Notes: generated from the letters alone by a model not told the origin. A stretch of DNA of 7,259 bases from Methylobacteriaceae bacterium (GCA_019247255.1 JAFAPJ010000534.1:1-7259); one strand, 5' to 3'. Positions 1 to 4,630 are shown, counted from the stretch's first letter. A program made the numbers and translations.

Positions 1-426
1 CCGGGCGGCGTTGCCCGTGCCCCGCCGGACGTTGCGGCGGATCAGGCCGGGATCATCGGGCAGGTCGCCCGCGACCCCGACATCGACGACTCGCAGCTCC
101 GCCCCGAGCGCCCGGGCGAGCGCGTTGGCGGACGCCCGGCCGGCCAGCAGAGTGGTCACGATCGCGGCCGTCACGGCCTGAGGGTAGGTCGAGACGCCCT
201 CCGTCACGAGGCCGTGGTCGCCGGCAAAGAGGAGCAGCGTCGCGCGATCGAGCGGCCGCTCGATCCCAAGCAGCGCGAGCTGGACCGCGAGGTCCTCGAA
301 CCGCCCGAGCGATCCCGGCGGACGTGCCTGCGCGTCGAGCTGCGCGCGAAGCGTCGGCTCGCGGGAGTGATCGACGGCAGGAATGGAGAGCTGCGGCGGC
401 GGTAGGGGCAGAGGTCGGCTCGGCAA
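1..426 (-). CDS. cobT: Nicotinate-nucleotide--dimethylbenzimidazole phosphoribosyltransferase, N-terminal part (cut by window edge)
   Basis: This cytoplasmic enzyme transfers phosphoribose from nicotinate mononucleotide to 5,6-dimethylbenzimidazole, making alpha-ribazole phosphate for the lower ligand of cobalamin (some species call it cobU). About 142 residues are visible and the frame is open to the window edge. Seen: the family signature RPPGSLGRFEDLAVQLAL (about residues 35-52), FAGDHGLVTEGV (about 67-78) with the AGDHG nucleotide-site loop, an AVTAAIVTTLLAG helix, and VVDVGV (about 113-118). These match the N-terminal third of the roughly 340-residue family. The start is uncertain. No ATG or GTG lies in frame at a suitable place. 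TTG at 426-424 or CTG at 411-409 both give a normal N-terminus and neither has a convincing SD. The gene diverges from the Crp/Fnr gene. I saw no cobalamin riboswitch in the short leader. Identity is firm; the start is not. Confidence 0.9.
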   Translation of the reverse strand, partial: MPSRPLPLPPPQLSIPAVDHSREPTLRAQLDAQARPPGSLGRFEDLAVQLALLGIERPLDRATLLLFAGDHGLVTEGVSTYPQAVTAAIVTTLLAGRASANALARALGAELRVVDVGVAGDLPDDPGLIRRNVRRGTGNAAR

Positions 427-445
427 GGGCCCGATAGGGCGTGGC

Positions 446-473
446 CGTATCGGGGCGGGGCAAGCCCTGTCAA
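446..473 (-). promoter_or_regulatory. Candidate housekeeping promoter for cobT
   Basis: Read on the minus strand, a perfect -35 hexamer TTGACA (473-468) is followed after 16 nt by GATACG (451-446) as a weak -10. Transcription would begin near 440, only about 15-30 nt before the candidate cobT starts. The -35 is strong and the -10 poor, so this is a suggestion based on position and motif alone. Confidence 0.35.
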
Positions 474-498
474 CGCATCGGCCGCAAGGTGAGCGAGC

Positions 499-515
499 GG
501 TCGGTGTGACCGACC
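499..515. repeat. Inverted repeat in the cobT/crp intergenic region
   Basis: GGTCGGT and ACCGACC form a perfect 7-bp inverted repeat around GTG. It lies about 26 bp upstream of the candidate cobT -35 and upstream of the rightward promoter, a place where an operator could act on either gene. The 3-nt loop also permits an RNA hairpin, but no transcript covering it is evident. Confidence 0.5.
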
Positions 516-551
516 ACCTCGCAACCGGACAGGGTGTCGGATCCGAAAAGC

Positions 552-576
552 GGCGGCTTGCGCACGCAAGTCCGCC
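552..576. repeat. Long inverted repeat directly upstream of the EcfG-like promoter
   Basis: GGCGGCTTGCG (552-562) faces CGCAAG plus CCGCC (565-576), giving 11 matched pairs with a CA centre and a single unpaired T at 571. It ends 4 bp before the GGAAC element of the rightward promoter, where an activator or repressor could touch the polymerase. There is no T-tract on either side, so an intrinsic terminator is less likely than a protein site. The binding protein is unknown. Confidence 0.55.
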
Positions 577-580
577 AGCA

Positions 581-605
581 GGAACCTCAACAGCACGTCG
601 TCGTT
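581..605 (+). promoter_or_regulatory. EcfG-type (general stress sigma factor) promoter for the Crp/Fnr gene
   Basis: GGAAC at 581-585 and CGTT at 602-605 are separated by exactly 16 nt. This matches the known consensus for the alphaproteobacterial general-stress sigma factor EcfG (GGAAC, 16-17 nt, CGTT) at every defined base. The predicted transcript start is near 612, leaving about a 60-nt leader before the ATG at 672. It is the best of three such motifs in the window, and all three point at genes. Confidence 0.65.
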
Positions 606-613
606 TGTCGTGT

Positions 614-652
614 TTCGGACCGAAGCGAGCGATCAGGCTATCGCGACGCGAT
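614..652 (+). repeat. Two short palindromes in the leader of the Crp/Fnr gene
   Basis: Two perfect odd-centred palindromes lie between the predicted transcript start and the ATG: TTCGGACCGAA (614-624) and ATCGCGACGCGAT (640-652). Both could be operators, for example for autoregulation by the downstream Crp/Fnr protein. Neither resembles the classical FNR site (TTGAT, 4 nt, ATCAA) or the CRP site (TGTGA, 6 nt, TCACA). Short palindromes are common in GC-rich DNA, so the functional claim is weak. Confidence 0.4.
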
Positions 653-671
653 CCGTGATGGGGAACATACT

Positions 672-1415
672 ATGAACAAACCCATCTGGCCGTCGGGCAA
701 CCGCCTCCTTGCGTCCCTTCCGCATGCTGCGCTCGGCCGCTGCATGGCCGAGCTGGAGCAGGTTACGCTCACGACCGGGCAGTTCCTCGAGAGGGCCGGA
801 TCAGAACTGTCCGAGATCGTGCTCGTGGAGTCGGGCGTGCTGTCCATCCTCGCGGAGGCTGCGGGGGTCAGCGTCGAGGTCGGGATGATCGGGCGGGATG
901 GCATGACGGGCCTTCCCGCCGTCTTCGGCTGCCTCCGCTCGAGCCAGAGCATCGTCGTGCAGATCGCAGGATCGGGGCTGCGCATCACGCCGGCGCGCTT
1001 CAAGGGCCTGTGCGAGCGGAATCCCGAGCTGGGGGCGCTCGCGCTCCGCTACTGCCACGCGCAAGTCGCTCAGATCTCGCATGGCGGGCTCGCCAACGCG
1101 CGGCGCACCGTCACCGAGCGATTGGCGCGCTGGCTTCTGATGTGCGCCGATCGCGCGAGCGAGGTCGAGTTTGCCGTAACCCACGAGATGCTGTCCGGCG
1201 CGCTCGGGGTCCGTCGCCCCGGCGTGACGGTCGCGACGCATATTCTCGAGGGCGAAGGCGCCATCAAGGCGCGGCGGGGCCGGATCACCCTCATCGACCG
1301 CGACCGTCTCGAGTCGATGGCGAACGGCTGCTACGGCAGCCCAGAGCGCGAATACGATCGGCTGTTCGTCCCGCCGAGCCTGGCCAGCTCAACGCCTCGT
1401 TCGTACGTGCACTGA
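672..1415 (+). CDS. Crp/Fnr-family transcriptional regulator
   Basis: A 247-residue cytoplasmic DNA-binding regulator. Residues about 10-110 form the cyclic-nucleotide-binding-like beta-roll, with the hinge-side segment SEIVLVESGVLSIL (47-60) and VGMIGRDGMTGLPAVFG (70-86). A long dimerisation helix follows at about 115-160. The winged helix-turn-helix is at about 165-215: THEMLSGALGVRRPGVTVA (170-188), then the wing IKARRGRITLIDRDRL. It lacks the N-terminal cysteine cluster of oxygen-sensing Fnr, and the roll lacks an obvious cAMP phosphate-binding RxS motif, so the ligand is unknown. The ATG at 672 was chosen because it is preceded by GGGG/GGGGAA (660-665) at workable spacing and gives a normal-length N-terminus; longer frames read into the promoter and palindromes. 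The final 15 residues after YDRLF look like a lineage-specific tail. An EcfG-like promoter upstream suggests stress control. Confidence 0.88.
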   Translation: MNKPIWPSGNRLLASLPHAALGRCMAELEQVTLTTGQFLERAGSELSEIVLVESGVLSILAEAAGVSVEVGMIGRDGMTGLPAVFGCLRSSQSIVVQIAGSGLRITPARFKGLCERNPELGALALRYCHAQVAQISHGGLANARRTVTERLARWLLMCADRASEVEFAVTHEMLSGALGVRRPGVTVATHILEGEGAIKARRGRITLIDRDRLESMANGCYGSPEREYDRLFVPPSLASSTPRSYVH

Positions 1416-1422
1416 TCGGGGA

Positions 1423-1436
1423 CGGTCTCTGGACCG
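1423..1436. terminator. Weak hairpin between convergent genes
   Basis: CGGTC, a TCTG loop and GACCG form a 5-bp hairpin in the 48-bp gap between the stop of the Crp/Fnr gene and the stop of the glycoside hydrolase. Its position suits a shared terminator, but the stem is short and there is no T-tract on either strand. Confidence 0.25.
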
Positions 1437-1463
1437 GCGCCGCGGAGGCAGGGGCTTCGACGG

Positions 1464-2621
1464 TCAGGCAGCGCGCGCCGCCAGCGTCCGGGCACGCGAT
1501 GGGCGCAGACCGCTGAACAGGGCCGCCTGGGCGGCGAGCTCGCGCGCGAGCGGCTTATGGACGCTCCGCCGGCCGTGCTCGTCCGGCGCCGACAGCAGGC
1601 CGGTCTCGCAATGGCGGTCGTTGTCCCAGCCCGCGTATTCGACGACGGGGTAGATGCAGAGCCCCTCGACGCGGCGGCCGGCCGCGATTGCCTGCCGGAC
1701 CTCGCCGCACACGTAGTGCAGCCAGGAAGCCCGCCCCGACCCCTCGGCCCCCGTCTCAGCGATGAACAGAGGTCGCGCATAGCGGTCCTGCCACTCGCCG
1801 ATGAGCTCGCTGAAGGGCCGATACGAGTGATGGCCCATCGGGATCGTCGACCCTTCGTAATACCACTGGTTGTGGGGATAGAAGTTGATCCCGACGACGT
1901 CGAGCCAGGCCTCGTTCCCGCCGAGCTCGGGGGAGGCTCGGCCGGTGACGAGGTCGATCGCCTCGAATTGCGAGAGGCGCTTCCACTCCGCCGCCTGGTG
2001 CCAGGCAGCGTCCGGCCGCCCGCCCGGATCGACATGGATCGCGGGCTCCGCGGACACGAACAGTGTCGCGGGCAAGGCGGTCTTGATCGCATCGGCGGCC
2101 GCGATCCAGGCACGGGCGAGCTGCCGCTTGAGCTCGCCGGCCCGGTCCGTCGCGCCCGGCGCGAAGGCCCCGATCTCGCCCCCTGCCCAGGCCCAGAACG
2201 AAATCTCGTTGATCGGACAGACGAGGAGCGGCGCCTCCGCGACCTCGCCGAGCAGGCGCACGGCTTCCCCGGCGAAACGCGCGAAGCGATCGGGGAAGGC
2301 GCCTGACCAGATGTCGATGTCGTCCGGCCATCCGTAATGGCAGAGGTCCCAGATGACCTGCACGCCGGCCGCCCGCGCGGCCTTGGCCATCGGCAGCGCA
2401 CTCGACCAATCGTACCGTCCGGGCGTCGTCTCGACGAGGTGCCAGCGCAGGCCGTCGCGGGCGGCCCGGATGCCGTGCGCATGCAGGGCGGCGTAATCCG
2501 CGGCCGCGTACCGGTCGTGCCCCGTCGAGCGCAGCAGGTCGAGCCGTCGCCCGTCCCGGCGGCGATGCGACGAGCATTCGAAGCCGCCGAGAAAGAAGCT
2601 TGCGAACAGGTCTGACGGCAT
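1464..2621 (-). CDS. Clan GH-A glycoside hydrolase (beta-glucosidase / family 1-like)
   Basis: A 385-residue TIM-barrel glycosidase, probably cytoplasmic because no signal peptide is seen. The barrel starts with FFLGGFECSSHR (9-20). The acid/base glutamate is E139 in CPINEISFWAW, at the end of strand 4. The nucleophile is E289 in PLFIAETGAEG (284-294), at the end of strand 7. HLVETTPGRYDWS (61-73) and VIWDLCHYGWPDD (89-101) are typical GH1-like strand ends, as is VVGINFYPHNQW (242-253). At 385 residues it is shorter than classical GH1 (about 450). This fits the compact alphaproteobacterial branch usually annotated as family 1 glycosylhydrolase or beta-glucosidase; the natural substrate is unknown. 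The start at 2621 is set by GGGAGG six bases upstream; an in-frame start at 2657 would include the SD within coding sequence. It is the last gene of the leftward cluster. Confidence 0.85.
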   Translation of the reverse strand: MPSDLFASFFLGGFECSSHRRRDGRRLDLLRSTGHDRYAAADYAALHAHGIRAARDGLRWHLVETTPGRYDWSSALPMAKAARAAGVQVIWDLCHYGWPDDIDIWSGAFPDRFARFAGEAVRLLGEVAEAPLLVCPINEISFWAWAGGEIGAFAPGATDRAGELKRQLARAWIAAADAIKTALPATLFVSAEPAIHVDPGGRPDAAWHQAAEWKRLSQFEAIDLVTGRASPELGGNEAWLDVVGINFYPHNQWYYEGSTIPMGHHSYRPFSELIGEWQDRYARPLFIAETGAEGSGRASWLHYVCGEVRQAIAAGRRVEGLCIYPVVEYAGWDNDRHCETGLLSAPDEHGRRSVHKPLARELAAQAALFSGLRPSRARTLAARAA

Positions 2622-2720
2622 TCTGCCTCCCGCGAGGCCCGGACCGCGCTTGGGCAACCCGCCGGGGGCGGGCTCCGTTCGTCGCAGGGACGCCGGCGTC
2701 GCCGTTCGTACGCTGCGGCT

Positions 2721-2739
2721 GCTCCGCGGCGGCCGGAGC
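2721..2739 (-). terminator. Hairpin just downstream of the DUF1330 gene
   Basis: GCTCCG and CGGAGC pair perfectly (6 bp) around a 7-nt GC-rich loop, 8 bp beyond the DUF1330 stop. This could end or attenuate the DUF1330 transcript before the glycoside hydrolase gene. No T-run follows on the minus strand, so a Rho-independent role is uncertain. The rest of the 126-bp gap (2622-2747) holds only the SD of the hydrolase. Confidence 0.35.
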
Positions 2740-2747
2740 GCGCGCGT

Positions 2748-3044
2748 TCAGGTCGGCGCGGCCTCGACCAGACGGATGTCGCGCTCAGCGCCGCCGCCCA
2801 GCGCCCGCAGGGCCTCCTGGTAGGCCGGGCTGTCGTGCGCGGCCTGCGCGGCCTCCAGGCTGTCGAACTCGATGAGCACGGTGCGCTGCGCGAGCCCCGC
2901 CTCGTAGGTATGGGCCGGCATGCCCCGGGCCAGGATGCGGCCGCCCGCGGCCTTGATCGCCGGCCCGCTCAGCTGAGCATAGGCGGCGAGAGCGTCGGGG
3001 TCGCTGACCTGGCGATACGTCGCGACCCAATACGTTTTGGCCAT
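2748..3044 (-). CDS. DUF1330 family protein
   Basis: A 98-residue cytoplasmic protein of the DUF1330 family, which adopts a ferredoxin-like dimeric alpha-beta barrel fold; no reaction is established for the family. Seen: an initial beta strand TYWVATYRQV (4-13), a helix PDALAAYAQLSGPAI (16-30), the hallmark GGRILARG (34-41), and the segment RTVLIEFDSLEAAQAAHDSP (54-73), with a final strand DIRLVEA (89-95). Its length is typical of the family. The ATG at 3044 is preceded by GGGAGG with six-base spacing. That SD is part of a perfect 6-bp hairpin (3052-3069), so translation may be regulated. It sits 88 bp after the hydrophilic-protein genes and 126 bp before the glycoside hydrolase, on the same strand, so shared transcription is possible. 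Family assignment is confident; function is unknown. Confidence 0.85.
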   Translation of the reverse strand: MAKTYWVATYRQVSDPDALAAYAQLSGPAIKAAGGRILARGMPAHTYEAGLAQRTVLIEFDSLEAAQAAHDSPAYQEALRALGGGAERDIRLVEAAPT

Positions 3045-3051
3045 GGCTTCC

Positions 3052-3069
3052 CTCCCGTTCGATCGGGAG
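3052..3069 (-). promoter_or_regulatory. Hairpin sequestering the DUF1330 Shine-Dalgarno
   Basis: On the minus strand CTCCCG (3069-3064), a 6-nt loop and CGGGAG (3057-3052) form a perfect 6-bp stem. Its right arm contains five of the six bases of the GGGAGG SD (3056-3051), and the ATG follows six bases later. This is the geometry of a translation-blocking leader such as an RNA thermometer or a regulator-binding leader. With five G-C pairs of six, it would be stable at ordinary temperature. The stem is read directly; the regulatory role is inference. Confidence 0.45.
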
Positions 3070-3132
3070 AGCTTAGCCGATCTGGCATGCGGAACCGCAA
3101 GGGTCGCGCGCGCCTTCAGGGTCGTCCGCGAG

Positions 3133-3450
3133 TCAGTCCTCGCGCCGGCTCGCGAGGCTGCTCGTCTCCGACGAGACCGCCATGGTGGACGCGTTGCCGC
3201 TCGTGTGCGTGTCGAGCGGCTCGGCGTCGAGAGCGTCGAACTGCCGGCGGTTGGCCGCGTGGTCGTGGTACTGCTCGGTCTGGACGGTCTTGCCGTCGAG
3301 CCCGCGCTCTTGGCTGTGCCGGGACTTGTCCCGATTGCTCAGGACCATGTTCTCCTCGAGCACGCCGTCGGGCAGCTCGGTCATCGCGCCCGCGCCCGAA
3401 CCCTTGCCGTGGGCGCCCGGCCCGACATGGTGACGGCTGGCATTGGCCAT
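3133..3450 (-). CDS. Small hydrophilic hypothetical protein (105 aa)
   Basis: I do not recognise a characterised family. The 105-residue product is hydrophilic throughout, with no Cys, Trp or Ile, one Phe and one Tyr. It has a Gly-rich N-terminus (GPGAHGKGSGAGAM, 10-23), a central charged block with NRDKSRHSQERGLDGKTVQ (39-57), and a Ser/Thr-rich tail. No signal peptide or membrane segment is seen, and it is probably largely disordered and cytoplasmic. The ATG at 3450 has a purine-rich SD (GAGAGGAGAG) six to eight bases upstream. It follows the 78-aa gene by 30 bp and looks like the last member of a three-gene unit. The MAN N-terminus is shared with the 78-aa protein. A stress-protection role is inferred from composition and the upstream EcfG-like promoter. 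Confidence 0.72.
   Translation of the reverse strand: MANASRHHVGPGAHGKGSGAGAMTELPDGVLEENMVLSNRDKSRHSQERGLDGKTVQTEQYHDHAANRRQFDALDAEPLDTHTSGNASTMAVSSETSSLASRRED
3138..3157 (-). terminator. Hairpin at the 3' end of the hydrophilic-protein operon
   Basis: CCTCGCG, a 6-nt loop and CGCGAGG form a perfect 7-bp inverted repeat spanning the last codons of the 105-aa gene, ending 2 bp before its stop codon. It could stabilise the 3' end or help terminate, but it has no T-tract. Its location inside coding sequence makes coincidence possible. Confidence 0.35.
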
Positions 3451-3480
3451 GCGGCTCTCCTCTCGTTGGTTCGCGCGGGC

Positions 3481-3717
3481 TCAGCGGCCGTCGCCGCTGC
3501 GCGCGTTGTGGCTGCGCTTGAGGTTCGGGGTCTGGGTGGGCTCCAGGCCGAGCGCCGTGTCCGTGGCGCCGACCTGCGGGGCACGAACCCCGCCCTCGTG
3601 CGGGGTCCGATGCTCCGGGATCTGCGCGCCGGGCCCGGCCTGCTTCTTCAGCGCGAGCGCCTTCTCGGCCTTGTCCTGCAGCTCGCTCTTGCCCGTCCCG
3701 CGATGCTCGTTCGCCAT
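3481..3717 (-). CDS. Small hydrophilic hypothetical protein (78 aa)
   Basis: I do not recognise a characterised family. The product has 78 residues with no Cys, Phe, Trp or Tyr and about 13% Gly. A Lys/Glu/Ala-rich stretch, GKSELQDKAEKALALKKQAG (9-28), could form an amphipathic helix. It is followed by a Pro/Gly/Thr-rich part, including PEHRTPHEGG (34-43), that is probably unstructured. The start ATG at 3717 has a clear AGGAGG SD 6-7 bases upstream. It begins 9 bp after the stop of the 87-aa gene and ends 30 bp before the 105-aa gene, so the three are almost certainly one operon. Composition fits the hydrophilin idea (glycine-rich, highly hydrophilic, stress-linked), but the function is inferred. 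Confidence 0.75.
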   Translation of the reverse strand: MANEHRGTGKSELQDKAEKALALKKQAGPGAQIPEHRTPHEGGVRAPQVGATDTALGLEPTQTPNLKRSHNARSGDGR

Positions 3718-3726
3718 CCTGGCCTC

Positions 3727-3990
3727 CTATCCGTGCCCACGGTTCTCGTGATGGTTGTCGACGCCCTTGTTCGCCTGGCCCTGGCCCTGCGCCTTCGGGG
3801 CGCCCCCCGCACCGTCGCCGCCGCCGTTCTGCCGGCTCTTGCCGTCCTGCCGGCTGTCGGTGCCGCTGCGGTCCCGGCCCTCGTGGTCGCCGTGCTGGCC
3901 GCCATGAGCGGTCGCGGGCGGCTCGCCGGCTTGCACCGGCGCATGGCCCTTCTGCTTCTCGCTGCGATTGTTATGATCTCGGGTCGACAT
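3727..3990 (-). CDS. Glycine-rich hydrophilin-like protein (87 aa)
   Basis: An 87-residue protein of extreme composition: 19 Gly (about 22%), eight His, many Asp, Asn, Gln and Arg, and no Cys, Phe, Ile, Leu, Trp or Tyr at all. It cannot form a normal hydrophobic core and should be disordered. This meets the published description of hydrophilins (glycine-rich, very hydrophilic, induced by osmotic or drying stress), though I know no characterised homologue. Histidine clusters (HGGQHGDHEG, 29-38; NHHENRGHG, 79-87) could also bind metal. The ATG at 3990 follows a modest GGGGA SD. It is the first gene of the leftward unit and lies behind an EcfG-like promoter and a leader hairpin. The opposite strand carries a longer open frame (3037-4032), judged a shadow. 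Confidence 0.7.
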   Translation of the reverse strand: MSTRDHNNRSEKQKGHAPVQAGEPPATAHGGQHGDHEGRDRSGTDSRQDGKSRQNGGGDGAGGAPKAQGQGQANKGVDNHHENRGHG

Positions 3991-4007
3991 GTGATCCCCG
4001 TTCGGAT

Positions 4008-4029
4008 CCGTGCGGGCCCTGCCGCACGG
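4008..4029 (-). promoter_or_regulatory. Leader hairpin ahead of the hydrophilic-protein operon
   Basis: CCGTGCGG and CCGCACGG pair perfectly (8 bp) around a 6-nt loop, 17 bp upstream of the ATG of the 87-aa gene. With transcription starting near 4037 from the EcfG-like promoter, the stem would occupy most of the 5' leader. It leaves the SD free, so mRNA stabilisation or a protein-binding site is more likely than SD masking. Confidence 0.5.
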
Positions 4030-4043
4030 TGACTGCCCGGGTC

Positions 4044-4069
4044 AACCCGCCCTCTCTTCACGATGTTCC
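4044..4069 (-). promoter_or_regulatory. EcfG-type promoter for the hydrophilic-protein operon
   Basis: On the minus strand GGAAC (4069-4065) is followed after 17 nt by GGTT (4047-4044). It matches the EcfG general-stress consensus except for the first base of the -10, which is the least conserved. The transcript would start near 4037 and reach the ATG at 3990 after about 47 nt. Confidence 0.55.
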
Positions 4070-4150
4070 GGGATGCCGGGACGCTTCAGGCCAGATGTCG
4101 CAGGGCGGACGGCGTAACATGGCGGCTGCCCGCGAAGCTCCCTGCGGCCC

Positions 4151-4176
4151 GGAACAGGACCGCGTGGCCGCCTGTT
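4151..4176 (+). promoter_or_regulatory. EcfG-type promoter for the 97-aa gene
   Basis: GGAAC (4151-4155), a 17-nt spacer and TGTT (4173-4176) match the EcfG pattern apart from the first base of the -10. The predicted start near 4183 gives a compact leader of about 27 nt containing the GGAGAG SD (4198-4203). It diverges from the matching motif at 4044-4069. Confidence 0.55.
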
Positions 4177-4209
4177 GGGGGACGAAGCGGCAATCCCGGA
4201 GAGAACACC

Positions 4210-4503
4210 ATGGCCAAGCCTGACGACACTCGTCCTTCTCTCAAGAGCTTCGACGCCTATACAGACAGAAACGGGCAGGATGTCGGGGGTGATCGTCCGA
4301 CGGACGTCGCGCGTCCGACCGAGCTGCGGCGCGTCCTCGATTCCGACCCGAGCTGGGAGGCCGAGGTCGCGCGGCTCGCCTCCGGCGAGGCCCGGATGGA
4401 CTCGATCGCGGGCGGCTCGGTCGAGACGGTCGAGGCGACGGAGGCCGAGACGCCGGCCGAGAACCTGCGTCGGCTGTCGGATCCGAGCCTGCCGAAGCCG
4501 TAA
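4210..4503 (+). CDS. Small acidic hypothetical protein (97 aa)
   Basis: I do not recognise a characterised family. The 97-residue soluble protein is rich in Asp, Glu, Arg, Ser and Thr and has no Cys. The N-terminal half is polar and Asp-rich. A middle segment, PSWEAEVARLASGEARMDSI (47-66), could form a helix. An acidic Thr/Glu stretch, VETVEATEAETPAENLRRLS (71-90), is followed by a Pro-rich end. No signal peptide or membrane segment is seen. The ATG at 4210 was chosen for the GGAGAG SD seven bases upstream; an in-frame start at 4063 would run through the promoter. It is transcribed alone: an EcfG-like promoter lies just upstream and a terminator-like hairpin 53 bp downstream. A general-stress role is inferred only from the promoter. 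Confidence 0.75.
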   Translation: MAKPDDTRPSLKSFDAYTDRNGQDVGGDRPTDVARPTELRRVLDSDPSWEAEVARLASGEARMDSIAGGSVETVEATEAETPAENLRRLSDPSLPKP

Positions 4504-4556
4504 GGCGGCCCGCGGATCGCGCGTCGGTCCCGCAATTGTCAAACGCTCAACCAGGG

Positions 4557-4578
4557 CAGGACCGGTCCGTCCTGTTTT
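4557..4578 (+). terminator. Probable intrinsic terminator of the 97-aa gene
   Basis: CAGGAC and GTCCTG pair perfectly around a 6-nt centre and are followed at once by TTTT. Two G-U pairs between the preceding GG and the first Ts could lengthen the stem. It lies between the 97-aa stop and the kinase promoter, exactly where termination is expected. The centre overlaps a 10-bp palindrome (GGACCGGTCC), so an operator is the alternative. Confidence 0.55.
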
Positions 4579-4588
4579 GACGAAGTCG

Positions 4589-4597
4589 TGCTAGAAT
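4589..4597 (+). promoter_or_regulatory. Extended -10 promoter for the kinase/regulator operon
   Basis: TG, one base, then TAGAAT (4592-4597) is an extended -10 element differing from TATAAT at one position. The correct -35 spacing holds no good hexamer. A TTGACG at 4577-4582 is too close (9 nt) to work with it. Extended -10 promoters can function without a -35. Transcription would begin near 4604, about 36 nt before the kinase ATG. Confidence 0.4.
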
Positions 4598-4623
4598 CGG
4601 GCGAGAGCTGTGCCGAATGGCAC

Positions 4624-4630
4624 GGGGGAG
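4624..4630 (+). promoter_or_regulatory. Ribosome binding site deciding the kinase start
   Basis: GGGGGAG ends nine bases before the ATG at 4640. This supports ATG 4640 over the in-frame GTG at 4610, which would place this SD inside the gene and lacks a comparable one at good spacing. GTG 4643 directly after the ATG is also possible. Confidence 0.6.

Noticed and set aside
53..596. Two further minus-strand frames overlapping cobT and its upstream region
   Set aside because: Arg/Ala-rich translations in the wrong frames; the true frame shows the PPGSLGR and AGDHG motifs and runs off the window.
534..671. N-terminal extension of the Crp/Fnr frame up to 534
   Set aside because: It would translate the EcfG-like promoter and palindromes; the ATG at 672 has a usable SD and fits family length.
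427..671. Cobalamin riboswitch before cobT
   Set aside because: The conserved B12-box-like sequences were not found on the minus strand, and the leader from the candidate promoter is too short.
1557..2306. Plus-strand frame opposite the glycoside hydrolase
   Set aside because: Shadow of a gene with both catalytic motifs; no SD and no recognisable domain.
1331..2482. Alternative minus-strand frame overlapping the glycoside hydrolase
   Set aside because: Arg/Ser/Pro-rich out-of-frame translation of the same gene.
3037..4032. A 331-residue open frame on the plus strand rich in Leu, Val, Ala and Arg
   Set aside because: It lies opposite three small genes that each have a proper ATG and SD and distinctive composition. 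Its own start is a TTG without SD, and Leu/Val/Ala/Arg richness is the usual look of antisense frames in GC-rich DNA.
4577..4597. TTGACG plus TAGAAT as a classical two-hexamer promoter
   Set aside because: The spacing is only 9 nt, too short for sigma70; an extended -10 reading was kept instead.
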